DNA of 64,000 nucleotides. Source: Companilactobacillus kimchiensis (GTDB lineage: Bacteria; Bacillota; Bacilli; Lactobacillales; Lactobacillaceae). Location of the stretch: NCBI RefSeq assembly GCF_001438805.1, contig NZ_JQCF01000004.1:1-64000 (forward strand), in the 5' to 3' direction. Below the pieces are notes generated by a model. It was not told the origin of the DNA. It ran no database searches and worked only from the letters and a program-made list of their open reading frames with translations. The position numbers and the translations under genes are program-made. Shown one piece after another: positions 35,855 through 47,548 of this stretch. How positions within the stretch are numbered: the stretch's first letter is position 1; each line of letters opens with the position of its first letter.

Positions 35855-37162
35855 TTATTTAGCAGTTTTTGTAGTATTCAATTCAAGTTCTTCAGCTAAC
35901 TTCTCTTTATCCATTGACTTGAAGAAGTAGAAGTACATCAAAGTATCAAGTACGATATTGATAATTTGTAGTACAGAACCTGAGATATGACCAGTAGCGA
36001 TAAATCCTGATAGGATTGGTGGAGTTGTCCAAGGGATGTAAACACCCATTGGTCTAGCAACCCAGCCAAGGGCCATTGATGTATATGTAGTTGTTACGTT
36101 AATAAGAGGTGTCAAGATAAATGGAATGGCCATCTTATAGTTCATAACAATAGGTAGACCGAAGACGATAGGTTCGTTGATGTTAAATAGTGCAGGTCCA
36201 GCAACAAGTTTACCTAATGTCTTTAATTCCTTACTCTTAGCGGCAAAGGCTAACAACATAGCCAAACCGATTGTGGCACCAGATCCACCCATGTGGACGA
36301 AGTTATCAAAGAATGATGTTGTAACGATGTTTGGTAGAGCCTTACCAGCGGCAAAAGCTGCGTGGTTTTGGTTCAAGGCTGTTAACCAGATAGGCATCAT
36401 AACACCAGAAACGACGTTAGCACCGTGAATACCGAATAACCATAGGAATGAAACAAGGAATTCAGCAACTAGAGCACCAGGCAATGTGTTACTCAAGTGA
36501 CCAAGTGGTGTTGCCAAGAAGAATGAAATGATATTTGGAATACTTTGCATAGGTGTTGCTTCAACACCGATACGAATTACCCAAACAAGAGCTAAAACAA
36601 TGAAACCTGGGAACAAAGCAGCAAATGAGTTACTTACTGCAGGTGGTACTGTATCAGGCATTTTGATTGTCCAGTTCTTGTGAACCATCCAGACATAAAA
36701 GTCAGTAATGAATAAACCAACAATAATAGCTGTAAATAAACCAGCTGAATCAAGTTGTGTCAATGGTAGCCACAAAGCGCCAGCTTTATCTGTCTTCAAT
36801 GGAATAGTAAGGATAAAAGCACCTAATGAAACAATTGAAGCAGAAATTGGATCAACCTTATAACTCTTAGCCAAGTTATAAGAAATACCGATAACAGCAA
36901 TCAATCCCATGATGTGGAATGATGCGTTAGTTGGATATTGTAAAACAGTTGCCCAGTTCTTACCAAAGATACTAGCCATAAAGTCTAGATAAGCTTGAAT
37001 AGGAAATTGTGCGATAATCATGAACAATGAACCAATGATGATCATTGGAACAGCTAATGTCATACCATCACGCAATGCAATCAAATGACGAGAAGAAGCA
37101 AGTTTACCAGCAAGAGGAATAATCTTATCTTGGATAAAACCGCTAGAATTCTTTTCAGCCAT
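35855..37162 (-). CDS. PTS EIIC, lactose/cellobiose class, paired with MupG
   Basis: A 435-aa membrane EIIC: ALRDGMTLAVPMIIIGSL near residue 28, WTIKMPDTVPPAVSNSFAALFPG, FGIHGANVVSGVMMPIW, GGSGATIGLAMLLAF and NEPIVFGLPIVMN. It has no EIIA or EIIB domain; the separate EIIA and EIIB genes at 41155-41900 are the nearest partners. It directly precedes mupG, so its sugar is probably what MupG splits. Strong codon bias. GAGGGGG before the ATG. Confidence 0.85.
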   Translation of the reverse strand: MAEKNSSGFIQDKIIPLAGKLASSRHLIALRDGMTLAVPMIIIGSLFMIIAQFPIQAYLDFMASIFGKNWATVLQYPTNASFHIMGLIAVIGISYNLAKSYKVDPISASIVSLGAFILTIPLKTDKAGALWLPLTQLDSAGLFTAIIVGLFITDFYVWMVHKNWTIKMPDTVPPAVSNSFAALFPGFIVLALVWVIRIGVEATPMQSIPNIISFFLATPLGHLSNTLPGALVAEFLVSFLWLFGIHGANVVSGVMMPIWLTALNQNHAAFAAGKALPNIVTTSFFDNFVHMGGSGATIGLAMLLAFAAKSKELKTLGKLVAGPALFNINEPIVFGLPIVMNYKMAIPFILTPLINVTTTYTSMALGWVARPMGVYIPWTTPPILSGFIATGHISGSVLQIINIVLDTLMYFYFFKSMDKEKLAEELELNTTKTAK

Positions 37163-37301
37163 ATGCGAAACCCCCTCAAATATAATTTGTTACTCAGCAG
37201 AAACACTGTTATCCGCTTACAAGAACTATTGTAACCCTTTTCATTAGGATATGTGTACTTTTATAAGCAAAATAATAAGTTATTATCTAAAAAACATGTT
37301 A

Positions 37302-38075
37302 CTAATCTGTAACATGTTCCGTAAAACGATTATCAATTTGGTCTACCATCTTATGATAAGCACAATTCGAAATCTGTTCTAAGGTATACACGATCGGCAC
37401 TTGGGTCGTAACATTGATATGGCCCTTACGGTTTTGCGGCGTATCATAAGAAATCGAGAAATCTGTTACCTGATTTAAAACAGAATATGAATTAGCCGTC
37501 AAAGCAATCGTCTCGGCCCCATTCTTCTTATAATAACGAGCTTGTTCCAACACCTGATCAGTTTCACCTGAGATTGAGACCAGAATCAATAAGGTCTTTG
37601 AGAAATCACGGTCTGAAAATGGTTCTGGTTGAAAGGGATCAATAATTGGTAGTGAATAGATACCATAGCTAGACAACATACTAGCCCCATATTGAGCGAT
37701 TCTACCGCTGTTACCCACTCCAAAGAACAATACTAGATCGGCAGCATTGATCATATCGGCAGCCTGATTGATCTTATTGTCAAACGGTTCCTCGTCGGCT
37801 ACCAATTGAAAGAAGTTCTTGATTGGTTCCATACTAGGATCTTGTTGGGCCTTTACTGGCTGTTTTAAGCTCTGTTTTAAGGCAAATTTAAATTCCGAAA
37901 AACCACTGTAATCCATTTTCTTTAAGAATCTCAAGATAGTCGTTGTCGAGACATGAGCAGCGTCAGCCATTTCACGAATAGTCATATTTTGAACTTCTTT
38001 AGTGTGACCGATGATGTATTTATAAACAATCAGCTCCAAACGATTGAGTTCATGTACCTTTTGATATGGAAACAT
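37302..38075 (-). CDS. RpiR/MurR-family regulator
   Basis: A 257-aa regulator: winged helix-turn-helix at about 1-80 (MTIREMADAAHVSTTTILRFLKKMDYSGFSEF) and SIS domain at about 105-240 (LFFGVGNSGRIA, LVSISGETDQV). It would sense a phosphorylated amino sugar or glucoside. It lies between the GH1 genes and the EIIC-mupG pair, on the same strand, so it may control either or both. Preceded by GGGGAGG. Confidence 0.85.
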   Translation of the reverse strand: MFPYQKVHELNRLELIVYKYIIGHTKEVQNMTIREMADAAHVSTTTILRFLKKMDYSGFSEFKFALKQSLKQPVKAQQDPSMEPIKNFFQLVADEEPFDNKINQAADMINAADLVLFFGVGNSGRIAQYGASMLSSYGIYSLPIIDPFQPEPFSDRDFSKTLLILVSISGETDQVLEQARYYKKNGAETIALTANSYSVLNQVTDFSISYDTPQNRKGHINVTTQVPIVYTLEQISNCAYHKMVDQIDNRFTEHVTD

Positions 38076-38162
38076 ATTTTTACCTCCCCTATAATTGGTC
38101 TATATCATTTTTAGCGAATATAATTTTATCATATATGTAACAAATTACATAATCTATAAAAC

Positions 38163-38206
38163 AAATAGGCTCAGACAAAAAATCAACTTTTGTCCCAGCC
38201 TATTTT
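38163..38206 (-). terminator. Terminator after GH1 pair
   Basis: AAATAGGCTCAGACAAAA pairs with TTTTGTCCCAGCCTATTT with one or two mismatches. It ends the EIIB-EIIA-GH1-GH1 operon. The GGCTGGGACAAAA core is a common intergenic hairpin type in lactobacilli. Confidence 0.8.
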
Positions 38207-38214
38207 TAATTGAT

Positions 38215-41154
<2,940 letters not shown>

Positions 41155-41490
41155 TTATTCTCCTTCTTTATCAAGTCTCTTATATAGATCAACAATTTCA
41201 CCAGCAAGATCTCTGAATGTAATAGCATTCATGATGTGATCTTGTGAGTGGACCATTAGCAATGTAACTTTAGCATGATCACCGTTTGCTTCTTTAGTTA
41301 ACATACCTGTTTGTGAGTTATGAGCATCAACTAAAAATTTGTCGGCTTCCTTTAATTTTTGATCAGCAACTGTAAAGTGACCTTTTTTAGCAGCAGCGAT
41401 AGCTTCAAAAGCTGAACTCTTAGCGTTACCCCCGTTAATGATCAATCCCATAATTGTTTCTAATTGTACGTCGTGTTCTTCTTCAGCCAT
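41155..41490 (-). CDS. PTS EIIA, lactose/cellobiose class
   Basis: A 111-aa all-helical EIIA with phospho-His81 in LLMVHSQDHIMNA. It begins EEEHDVQLETIMGLIINGGNAKS, and the VDAHNSQTGML helix is typical. It passes phosphate to the EIIB encoded just upstream. It shares an operon with two GH1 genes; the matching EIIC is not adjacent but one lies 4 kb downstream at 35855. Confidence 0.9.
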   Translation of the reverse strand: MAEEEHDVQLETIMGLIINGGNAKSSAFEAIAAAKKGHFTVADQKLKEADKFLVDAHNSQTGMLTKEANGDHAKVTLLMVHSQDHIMNAITFRDLAGEIVDLYKRLDKEGE

Positions 41491-41508
41491 CTTAATTTCT
41501 CCTCAATT

Positions 41509-41522
41509 TTAAAGCGCTTACT
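41509..41522 (-). promoter_or_regulatory. cre-like site before EIIA
   Basis: AGTAAGCGCTTTAA on the minus strand is close to the cre consensus (two end bases differ). It lies between the EIIB and EIIA genes. Confidence 0.45.
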
Positions 41523-41538
41523 TGCTTTTTAAATAACG

Positions 41539-41564
41539 AAAGGGGTGCTAATTTGCGCCCCTTT
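41539..41564. terminator. Intercistronic hairpin between EIIB and EIIA
   Basis: AAAGGGGTGC pairs with GCGCCCCTTT around TAATTT. The T run is on the plus strand, so on the minus strand of the operon it is a weak terminator at best and may instead protect or process the mRNA, giving different EIIB and EIIA levels. Confidence 0.6.
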
Positions 41565-41591
41565 TGTTAGTTTTTTATTAAATAATAATGA

Positions 41592-41900
41592 TTAACCGAT
41601 TAATTTAATGGCTTCTTGTAGAACCTTTTCACCATTCATCATACCGTAATCTTGCATGTTGATTACTTCAACAGGAATACTCAACTTGCCTTTGAATTGA
41701 CCCTCAAGATATCTAACTTGAGGTCCAAGCATTAATACATCAGGATGTTTTTCTTCTAGTTTTGCATCTGCATCTGCAGCAGCAGTAGCAAAGATTTCTG
41801 CGTCAATGCCATCACTTTCAGCAGCCTTTTGCATTTTTGATACTAGTAAACTTGTTGACATACCTGCAGCACAACATAACATAATTGTCTTTTCAGCCAT
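41592..41900 (-). CDS. PTS EIIB, lactose/cellobiose class
   Basis: A 102-aa cytoplasmic EIIB with phospho-Cys10 in MLCCAAGMSTSLLVSKM and the loop LMLGPQVRYL. It receives phosphate from the EIIA encoded next and gives it to sugar bound in an EIIC. It is the first gene of the EIIB-EIIA-GH1-GH1 operon, which carries no EIIC itself. Confidence 0.92.
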   Translation of the reverse strand: MAEKTIMLCCAAGMSTSLLVSKMQKAAESDGIDAEIFATAAADADAKLEEKHPDVLMLGPQVRYLEGQFKGKLSIPVEVINMQDYGMMNGEKVLQEAIKLIG

Positions 41901-41945
41901 AATCGAATACCCCTCTTGATTTAAAATTATTTATTTGTTTTTTGT

Positions 41946-41972
41946 TTAAAACGTTTACTAAAAACGCTTTCA
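41946..41972 (-). promoter_or_regulatory. Two adjoining cre-like sites
   Basis: TGAAAGCGTTTTTA (41959-41972) and AGTAAACGTTTTAA (41946-41959) stand back to back on the minus strand, just downstream of the -10. CcpA bound here could block elongation. Each differs from the consensus by one or two bases. Confidence 0.7.
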
Positions 41973-41984
41973 TAGAACAATTAG

Positions 41985-42013
41985 ATTGTATAACGACTTC
42001 CAAATTTTATCAA
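41985..42013 (-). promoter_or_regulatory. Promoter of EIIB-EIIA-GH1 operon
   Basis: TTGATA (42008-42013) and TACAAT (41985-41990) are 17 bases apart on the minus strand, about 85 bases before the EIIB start. Confidence 0.8.
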
Positions 42014-42101
42014 GATGTTTTTAACAAAAAACAAATATTAATAACATTTTCCCTCATAATTTCTAATTTTTAGTTATTTGTTACTAATATCAAAAAAAGT
42101 C

Positions 42102-42136
42102 AAAAAAAAGAAGCCTGCAAATAATTTGCACCTTCT
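42102..42136 (-). terminator. Terminator after Cof phosphatase
   Basis: AGAAG-TGCAAA type stem (AGAAGGTGCAAA with TTTGCAGGCTTCT on the minus strand), followed by eight T. It overlaps the stop of the gene at 42135. Confidence 0.8.
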
Positions 42137-42956
42137 AATCTAAATCTTTGTCCAAAACCTGCTGAATCATCTTAGCTACACCATCTTTATTATTAGTGGT
42201 GGTAACTCTCCAGGCGACATCCTTAACACTATCAATAGCATTTTCCATGGCCACACCGTAACCAACCTCTTTGATCATGTCAAGGTCATTACCATAATCA
42301 CCAAAACACATAAAATTAGTCATTGGAATTTTTTCATAAGCTGAAATTTTTTGCAAAGCCGACAGCTTAGTAACATCCTGCCCATTGATTTCAAAATAAT
42401 AACTACCAGAACGACTGATAGTCACCGGTAATGCCGTTAATGACTCCAAACGTTTTTGTAATTCTTGCAATTTATCTGGTGAACAACTGAAACAAACCTT
42501 ATAAACATCAAAACTATCCTTATTATTCAGTTTGACCAAATCACTAATCGATTGAGCCTTAATATGATGTCGACTCATACCTTCAAAATAAGTTGTCCAA
42601 CTATGATTGGGATCAAATATATGTACATCGTTTAATCCATCTAAAACCACTTTAAATTTGTCGAATTCTGTTCGTTTCAAGATTTCCTCGACAATTTTAT
42701 GATCAAGTGGCCGATCGATGATTCGTTTCCCCTGAGGATCAACCACTACAGCACCATTCAAAACTACACGATATCCTGGTATTTTTAAATCATTTTCAAA
42801 AAATTTATTAACTGAATGTAACGTTCTCCCCGAACAGATTGCAAAAGTCATTCCGGAATTGACTGCATTGCGAATCGCTTGGGTGTTTTTTGAAGATATT
42901 TTGCTGTAACTATTCAACAACGTTCCGTCTAAGTCAGTTCCTATAAACTCAATCAT
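42135..42956 (-). CDS. Cof-type HAD phosphatase
   Basis: A 273-aa phosphatase: GTDLDGTLL (nucleophile Asp8, acid Asp10), AICSGRTLH, then DVTKLSALQ with the Lys, and GDYGNDLDMIK. It is more distant from the other two Cof proteins in the window. Substrate unknown; probably a sugar phosphate or flavin-type phosphate. Single gene with its own terminator. Confidence 0.88.
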   Translation of the reverse strand: MIEFIGTDLDGTLLNSYSKISSKNTQAIRNAVNSGMTFAICSGRTLHSVNKFFENDLKIPGYRVVLNGAVVVDPQGKRIIDRPLDHKIVEEILKRTEFDKFKVVLDGLNDVHIFDPNHSWTTYFEGMSRHHIKAQSISDLVKLNNKDSFDVYKVCFSCSPDKLQELQKRLESLTALPVTISRSGSYYFEINGQDVTKLSALQKISAYEKIPMTNFMCFGDYGNDLDMIKEVGYGVAMENAIDSVKDVAWRVTTTNNKDGVAKMIQQVLDKDLD

Positions 42957-43012
42957 TAATAAAGTAACCCCTTACATGAATCCGATTTACATTTATCATA
43001 CGACACTGTTCT

Positions 43013-43056
43013 AAAAAAAAGAAGTCCCTTTCGCAATTAGTCAGCGACAAGGACTT
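43013..43056 (-). terminator. Terminator overlapping aroA stop
   Basis: AAGTCCTT-TCGC pairs with GCGAAAGGGACTT on the minus strand, followed by eight T. The stem includes the last codons of the gene at 43037. Confidence 0.75.
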
Positions 43057-44341
43057 TATTTAAGTCAGCAATAAATCCTGGATACGATGTATCAATAGCT
43101 TCAATATTCTTAATTTTAAAGGGTTGATCCGTCAAAATGGATGCAATACAAAGCATCATCGCAATCCGATGATCATTATGACTATCAACTGTATCTTTGA
43201 CCGTAATTTTTTGATCACCATCAATTACAATCGAATCATCATTGACCTGCATCACAATCCCTAACTTAGCCAACTCGACACGCATATTTCGAATGCGATC
43301 ACTTAATTGTAGATGAACATCATGAACACCCTCAATTATAGTCTGACCACTAGCCTGAGATGCCATAAGGGCAATCAAAGGTATTTCGTCAATAATAAAT
43401 TGAACCTGCTTAGAAGTGATCTTAGTTCCATGTAACTGCTGGGATTTGATGATCAAGTCACCAAATGGTTCAACACTTTTAACGGAACGATTATCAACGT
43501 AAATATTAGCTCCCATTTGCTTGGCCACATTTAATAGACCGATCCGGGTTGAATTCAAGCCTACTTTTGGTAAGACCAATTTACTACCCTTAGTTAACAA
43601 AGCACCCGCAATGTAAAAGGCTGCCGACGAAAAATCACCTGGAATAGTTAAATTTTGTCCAGTTAATTTACTGTGTCCAGGATGGACTACAATAAGATCC
43701 GGTTTGATTGTCACATCTGCGCCAAAATAATTTGCCAAAACTTCGGTATGATTTCTTGTTGGTAATTTGCGAATAATTGTTGTGTCAGTTTTAGCATAAA
43801 TCCCCGCCAAAACTAAGCTACTCTTGATCTGGGCACTTGATATATCTTGGTGATAGACGATTCCCTGTAAATCACTACTACCAGTAACTTTCATTGGCAA
43901 GAATTGTTCTGTCAATGATTGATAATTAGCTCCCATACCACTTAAGAGCTTTACTAATCGATCACTCGGACGTTTACTCAAATAATTTCCACCAATAACT
44001 TCATATTGATTGGTACTACTTGCCAAAACACCCAACAATAAGCTCTCTAATGTCCCAACATTAGCAACATCGAGTGGATGATCTAATTCTTGTAATTGAT
44101 GATCGACACCTTTGATAATCATATCTTTATTACTAATCTCAGTATGAATTTTTGCGCCTAATTCTTTAAAGACCTTAGCAGTAACTGCTAGATCATCAGC
44201 GTAAGTGAAATTACTGATCTGTGTGACTCCATCAGCCAAAGCACCCAATGCTATAGCCCGATGAGCAATACTTTTATCCCCGGGAACATTGATCTCACCC
44301 TGAAATTTAAATTTATGTGGTTGCGTATTATAATCAAACAT
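43037..44341 (-). CDS. aroA: EPSP synthase-like protein, stand-alone and divergent
   Basis: A 434-aa protein of the enolpyruvyl transferase fold, normally joining shikimate 3-phosphate and PEP. Kept motifs: PGDKSIAHRA (Lys23, Ser24, Arg28), SKRPSDR, SSAQIKSS, TRNHTE, PGDFSSAAFYI, DEIPL and HNDHRIAM. But the GNSGT..R motif reads ANVGTLES (93-100): Gly to Ala, and the conserved Arg replaced by Ser100. No other shikimate gene is in the window. It may be a slower EPSP synthase, or the pathway may be elsewhere. Upstream GAGGTGTAA site precedes the ATG. Confidence 0.8.
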   Translation of the reverse strand: MFDYNTQPHKFKFQGEINVPGDKSIAHRAIALGALADGVTQISNFTYADDLAVTAKVFKELGAKIHTEISNKDMIIKGVDHQLQELDHPLDVANVGTLESLLLGVLASSTNQYEVIGGNYLSKRPSDRLVKLLSGMGANYQSLTEQFLPMKVTGSSDLQGIVYHQDISSAQIKSSLVLAGIYAKTDTTIIRKLPTRNHTEVLANYFGADVTIKPDLIVVHPGHSKLTGQNLTIPGDFSSAAFYIAGALLTKGSKLVLPKVGLNSTRIGLLNVAKQMGANIYVDNRSVKSVEPFGDLIIKSQQLHGTKITSKQVQFIIDEIPLIALMASQASGQTIIEGVHDVHLQLSDRIRNMRVELAKLGIVMQVNDDSIVIDGDQKITVKDTVDSHNDHRIAMMLCIASILTDQPFKIKNIEAIDTSYPGFIADLNKVLVAD

Positions 44342-44466
44342 TGTTATTACACCTCAAATATATTAATAAACTGTTCATTTATAATTTTATAAATATGTTC
44401 TAATTGTCTTCTTACTGCTACGCTACCGAATTTCTAAATATAAAACAAATTTTTAGTCTTGAGAAT

Positions 44467-44490
44467 AAAAAAAATAGAGCTTTCGCCCTA
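44467..44490 (-). terminator. Terminator after M20 dipeptidase
   Basis: On the minus strand TAGGGC and GCTCTA pair (with one G-T) around GAAA, followed by TTTTTTTT. Short but well placed. Confidence 0.65.
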
Positions 44491-44512
44491 CTTTTATCAA
44501 TTATTGGAATTT

Positions 44513-45847
44513 TTAAACGCATAGTCGATAAATTGCTTCAGCAAAAATTTCCATAGCTTTCAACATATCAGCCTTGCTCCAATTTTCATTAGCTTGATGC
44601 ATGAAGTCTGGAGTTGTTGGTAACATCCCACCAAAAGCTACACAGTTATGCATAGTTCTAGCAAAAGTTGCGCCACCAGAAATAGCTGGTTTAGACTCTG
44701 TATCACCAGTTAGATCTTGATATGTCTGCATCAAGGTCTTAACTAATTCACTGTCAGTTGGAACATACAATGGGGCTACATAGTCAAAGTTCTCATACTT
44801 CATACCATATTTTCCAACGGCGTCTGAAACTTGCTTAATCAATTGATCATGATCGATTTTAACAGGAATACGCATATCAATTTGCATTCTTGATTCTTCT
44901 GGAGTGATCTTCAAACTAGAAATATTGAAAGTTAATTTACCGGAAACTTCATCAGAAACATCACCTAAAAGATTAGTAGCATTAGCATCCTCACCAAATG
45001 CCCTCAAAAATTGTAGAACCTTGATATCAGGGAAAACATCAGCTAAAGCCATTGCTAATCTAACCACAGCATTAGTTCCTTCAGGAGCATTCATAGCATG
45101 AACTGATTTTCCGTGAACTTCGATTTCACCATCTTTTTGATCAGCAGCAAAATCATATTTTTTCAATGCAGCTAGAACTTCGGCTTGTTTAGGACCATTG
45201 TAAACTGCCTTGCCAGGTACCGCGTTAAAAGCATTTTCTAAATCCAGATTCAATTCAGTTGAACCAGGACCAGTTAAATATGATTGTTGTAATCCTTTTT
45301 CAGCATAGATCAATGGAAATTCAGCATCAGGAGCAATCCCCAAGTCAATTGGGTCTTCCTTCTTGTTATATTCAGCCAAACATCTCCACAAGATTTCTTC
45401 ATCGGTTCCAAAGATCACACGAATCTTCTTATTGAATTTGTAACCTTTGTCTAGAATAGCTTTGATGGCATAGATAGCGGCAATTGTAGGTCCCTTATCA
45501 TCTTGGGTTCCACGACCAAATAATTTATCATCCTTGATAGTCAATTTATATGGATCAACGGTCCAGTCATCGATGTTACCTGCTGGAACTTCATCCAAAT
45601 GACCAACGATACCGAAGGTTTCTTTGCCTTCACCAATATCAGCATAACCATAATAACCGTCTGGATCCTCATGAGTTTTGAAACCCAAGTTAGTTGCTAA
45701 TTCCATTGCCTTATCAAGAGCAGCTTTAGGACCCTTACCAAATGGTGCCTTAGGTTCTGCTGGTCCGTTATAAGAAGCAATCCCTACTAATTCACCTAAA
45801 TCCTTAATAGCCTCGTCTTGAATCTTGTCAGTAATAAACTTTTCCAT
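44513..45847 (-). CDS. M20-family dipeptidase (PepV-like)
   Basis: A 444-aa zinc peptidase. Metal-site motifs: GHLDEVPAG (His, Asp), GRGTQDDKGP (bridging Asp), GTDEEILWR (general base Glu) and APDAEFP; the final His is in DFMHQANE. PepV-type enzymes cut dipeptides with broad taste. It starts 29 bases after the YfcC transporter gene, so the pair may take up and break down a peptide or amino acid derivative. GGAGGG precedes the ATG. Confidence 0.87.
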   Translation of the reverse strand: MEKFITDKIQDEAIKDLGELVGIASYNGPAEPKAPFGKGPKAALDKAMELATNLGFKTHEDPDGYYGYADIGEGKETFGIVGHLDEVPAGNIDDWTVDPYKLTIKDDKLFGRGTQDDKGPTIAAIYAIKAILDKGYKFNKKIRVIFGTDEEILWRCLAEYNKKEDPIDLGIAPDAEFPLIYAEKGLQQSYLTGPGSTELNLDLENAFNAVPGKAVYNGPKQAEVLAALKKYDFAADQKDGEIEVHGKSVHAMNAPEGTNAVVRLAMALADVFPDIKVLQFLRAFGEDANATNLLGDVSDEVSGKLTFNISSLKITPEESRMQIDMRIPVKIDHDQLIKQVSDAVGKYGMKYENFDYVAPLYVPTDSELVKTLMQTYQDLTGDTESKPAISGGATFARTMHNCVAFGGMLPTTPDFMHQANENWSKADMLKAMEIFAEAIYRLCV

Positions 45848-45876
45848 TGTAAAATCCCTCCAGAAATATTTAAAAA

Positions 45877-47382
45877 CTATTTAAACATTGAACAGATAAC
45901 TAAGAATACTGCAATGACCACGAACAATATCGCGACCAGTTTCCACATGTACTTCCACCATTTAACAATATCAACGTGTCCAATTGCTAAGGCACCCATA
46001 ACGATACCGGAAGTTGGTGTGACCAAGTTAACTAAACCAGAAGCTGATTGATAGGCCGTAATAACCAGTGAACCATCAACACCAGAAAACTTACCGAGTG
46101 GTCCCATGATTCCCATCGTAGCAGCAGCTAAGCCAGAAGTTGATGGAATCAAGAATGACATTGGAATATAGAAGATATAAGTCAAAACAATGAAGACGCC
46201 CGCTGAAAGATTTTGAAGTCCATTTTCACCAGCGTGGAGAACTGTTGCTGTGATGTAACCATTGTTCATGATAACTTGAATACCACGAGCAACTGCAACG
46301 ATAATAGCAACACTCAAGAACTCAGTCATACCACCTAAAAAGGCATCAATATATTCTGATTCTTTCATACCAAAGACAAACATAATAACTACTGACATCA
46401 TAAAGAACAAAGTTGTGATTTCAGTAAAGTACCATGTACCAAGTGGTGCAATATCCTTACCAATCAAGGCACCTAAGAATGGCACATGAGTTAGCCACTT
46501 AGTAAAACCGTCAAAGAAAGTCCAGTTAGGATTCAAACTTGACCAAGGAATCAAACTAGTGATCATAACTACGAAAGTTAAACCAAAAAGCCAAAGTACA
46601 CTCTTTTGTTTCTTAGTTAATTTTTCACCGATAGTTCTTTCGGCCATTGAAAATTCTTTTAGATCTTTTTGACGACGTTCAAAGACATATGATTGTGATG
46701 GATCTTTTTTAACTTTATCAGCATAGTGCATTACATAAGCAATACTGATGCCAGTTACAATAATCAACAAAATAAATCTTGGAATCAAACCATCACCAGG
46801 CGAAATATTGATTGTCTGTGAAGCAACACCTGTTGCAAAGGGGTTAACTGTTGAAGCTAAACACCCTACTTGTGAACCAATCAAAGCTAAAGAAATCGCC
46901 GTGATCGAGTCATAACCAACACTGATCATAACGGGAATCAAAATTGGGTAAAAGGCAATTGTTTCTTCACCCATTCCGTAAGTAGATCCACCGATAGCAA
47001 ATAATATCATTAAAATTGGAATAAGGGCTTTTTCCTTACCCTTATACTTTTGAACTGTAGAACTAATTCCGTCATCTAAAGCCTTAGTTTTATTGACAAC
47101 TCCTAAGAACCCACCGATAACTAAAATGAATAATGAAACTGAAATAGAACCTTCAGTTACATCAGTACCAACCATCCCGTTGATTGGTGCCATGAAAACA
47201 TCCCAAATACCCTGAGGACTGCTTGTTCGGGCTTTGTATGTACCTGCTATAATATTTCCCGCCTTAGTGGTAGCATACTGACCTGCGGGTATAATCCAAG
47301 TTAAAATTGCAACTAGAATTATGAGGAAAAACAAAATTGTATAAGCTGATGGCATTTGCCATTTTTTTGCCTTTTTTCCCAT
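45877..47382 (-). CDS. YfcC-family membrane transporter
   Basis: A 501-aa protein with about 12 hydrophobic segments of the YfcC/ArcD-like family (C4-dicarboxylate or basic amino acid carriers). Phrases: ILTWIIPAGQY near residue 25, GSTYGMGEETIAFYPILIPVM, PSTSGLAAATMGIMGPLG and TPTSGIVMGALA. The M20 dipeptidase gene follows, which suggests a peptide or amino acid substrate. A perfect cre site lies upstream, so carbon state may regulate it. Confidence 0.82.
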   Translation of the reverse strand: MGKKAKKWQMPSAYTILFFLIILVAILTWIIPAGQYATTKAGNIIAGTYKARTSSPQGIWDVFMAPINGMVGTDVTEGSISVSLFILVIGGFLGVVNKTKALDDGISSTVQKYKGKEKALIPILMILFAIGGSTYGMGEETIAFYPILIPVMISVGYDSITAISLALIGSQVGCLASTVNPFATGVASQTINISPGDGLIPRFILLIIVTGISIAYVMHYADKVKKDPSQSYVFERRQKDLKEFSMAERTIGEKLTKKQKSVLWLFGLTFVVMITSLIPWSSLNPNWTFFDGFTKWLTHVPFLGALIGKDIAPLGTWYFTEITTLFFMMSVVIMFVFGMKESEYIDAFLGGMTEFLSVAIIVAVARGIQVIMNNGYITATVLHAGENGLQNLSAGVFIVLTYIFYIPMSFLIPSTSGLAAATMGIMGPLGKFSGVDGSLVITAYQSASGLVNLVTPTSGIVMGALAIGHVDIVKWWKYMWKLVAILFVVIAVFLVICSMFK

Positions 47383-47409
47383 GAATCAACCCTCCTATAT
47401 TTATAATAT

Positions 47410-47438
47410 AGTTTCAGGATATACGATAAAATAAACTA
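47410..47438 (-). promoter_or_regulatory. Promoter of yfcC-pepV unit
   Basis: On the minus strand TTGTAA is followed, after 17 bases, by TATCCT, within about 60 bases of the start codon. Exact edges were read by eye (within a few bases). Confidence 0.55.
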
Positions 47439-47493
47439 TTACAATGGTTTCCAAAGAAATATTTTTAAATAAATTTCCTTACAACAGCGGTTG

Positions 47494-47507
47494 TGTAAAC
47501 GTTTACA
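47494..47507. promoter_or_regulatory. Perfect palindromic cre site
   Basis: TGTAAACGTTTACA is the ideal symmetrical CcpA site. It lies between the divergent yfcC gene and the gene at 47549, so it may control either. It overlaps a possible TTTACA -35 for the plus-strand gene. Confidence 0.8.
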
Positions 47508-47548
47508 GAATATTACAATATTATTAGATTTAAAAAGGAGACATTAGA

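Noticed and set aside
37195..37235. cre site TGTAAGCGGATAACA upstream of the EIIC-mupG pair
   Set aside because: One base too long and the right half does not fit the consensus.
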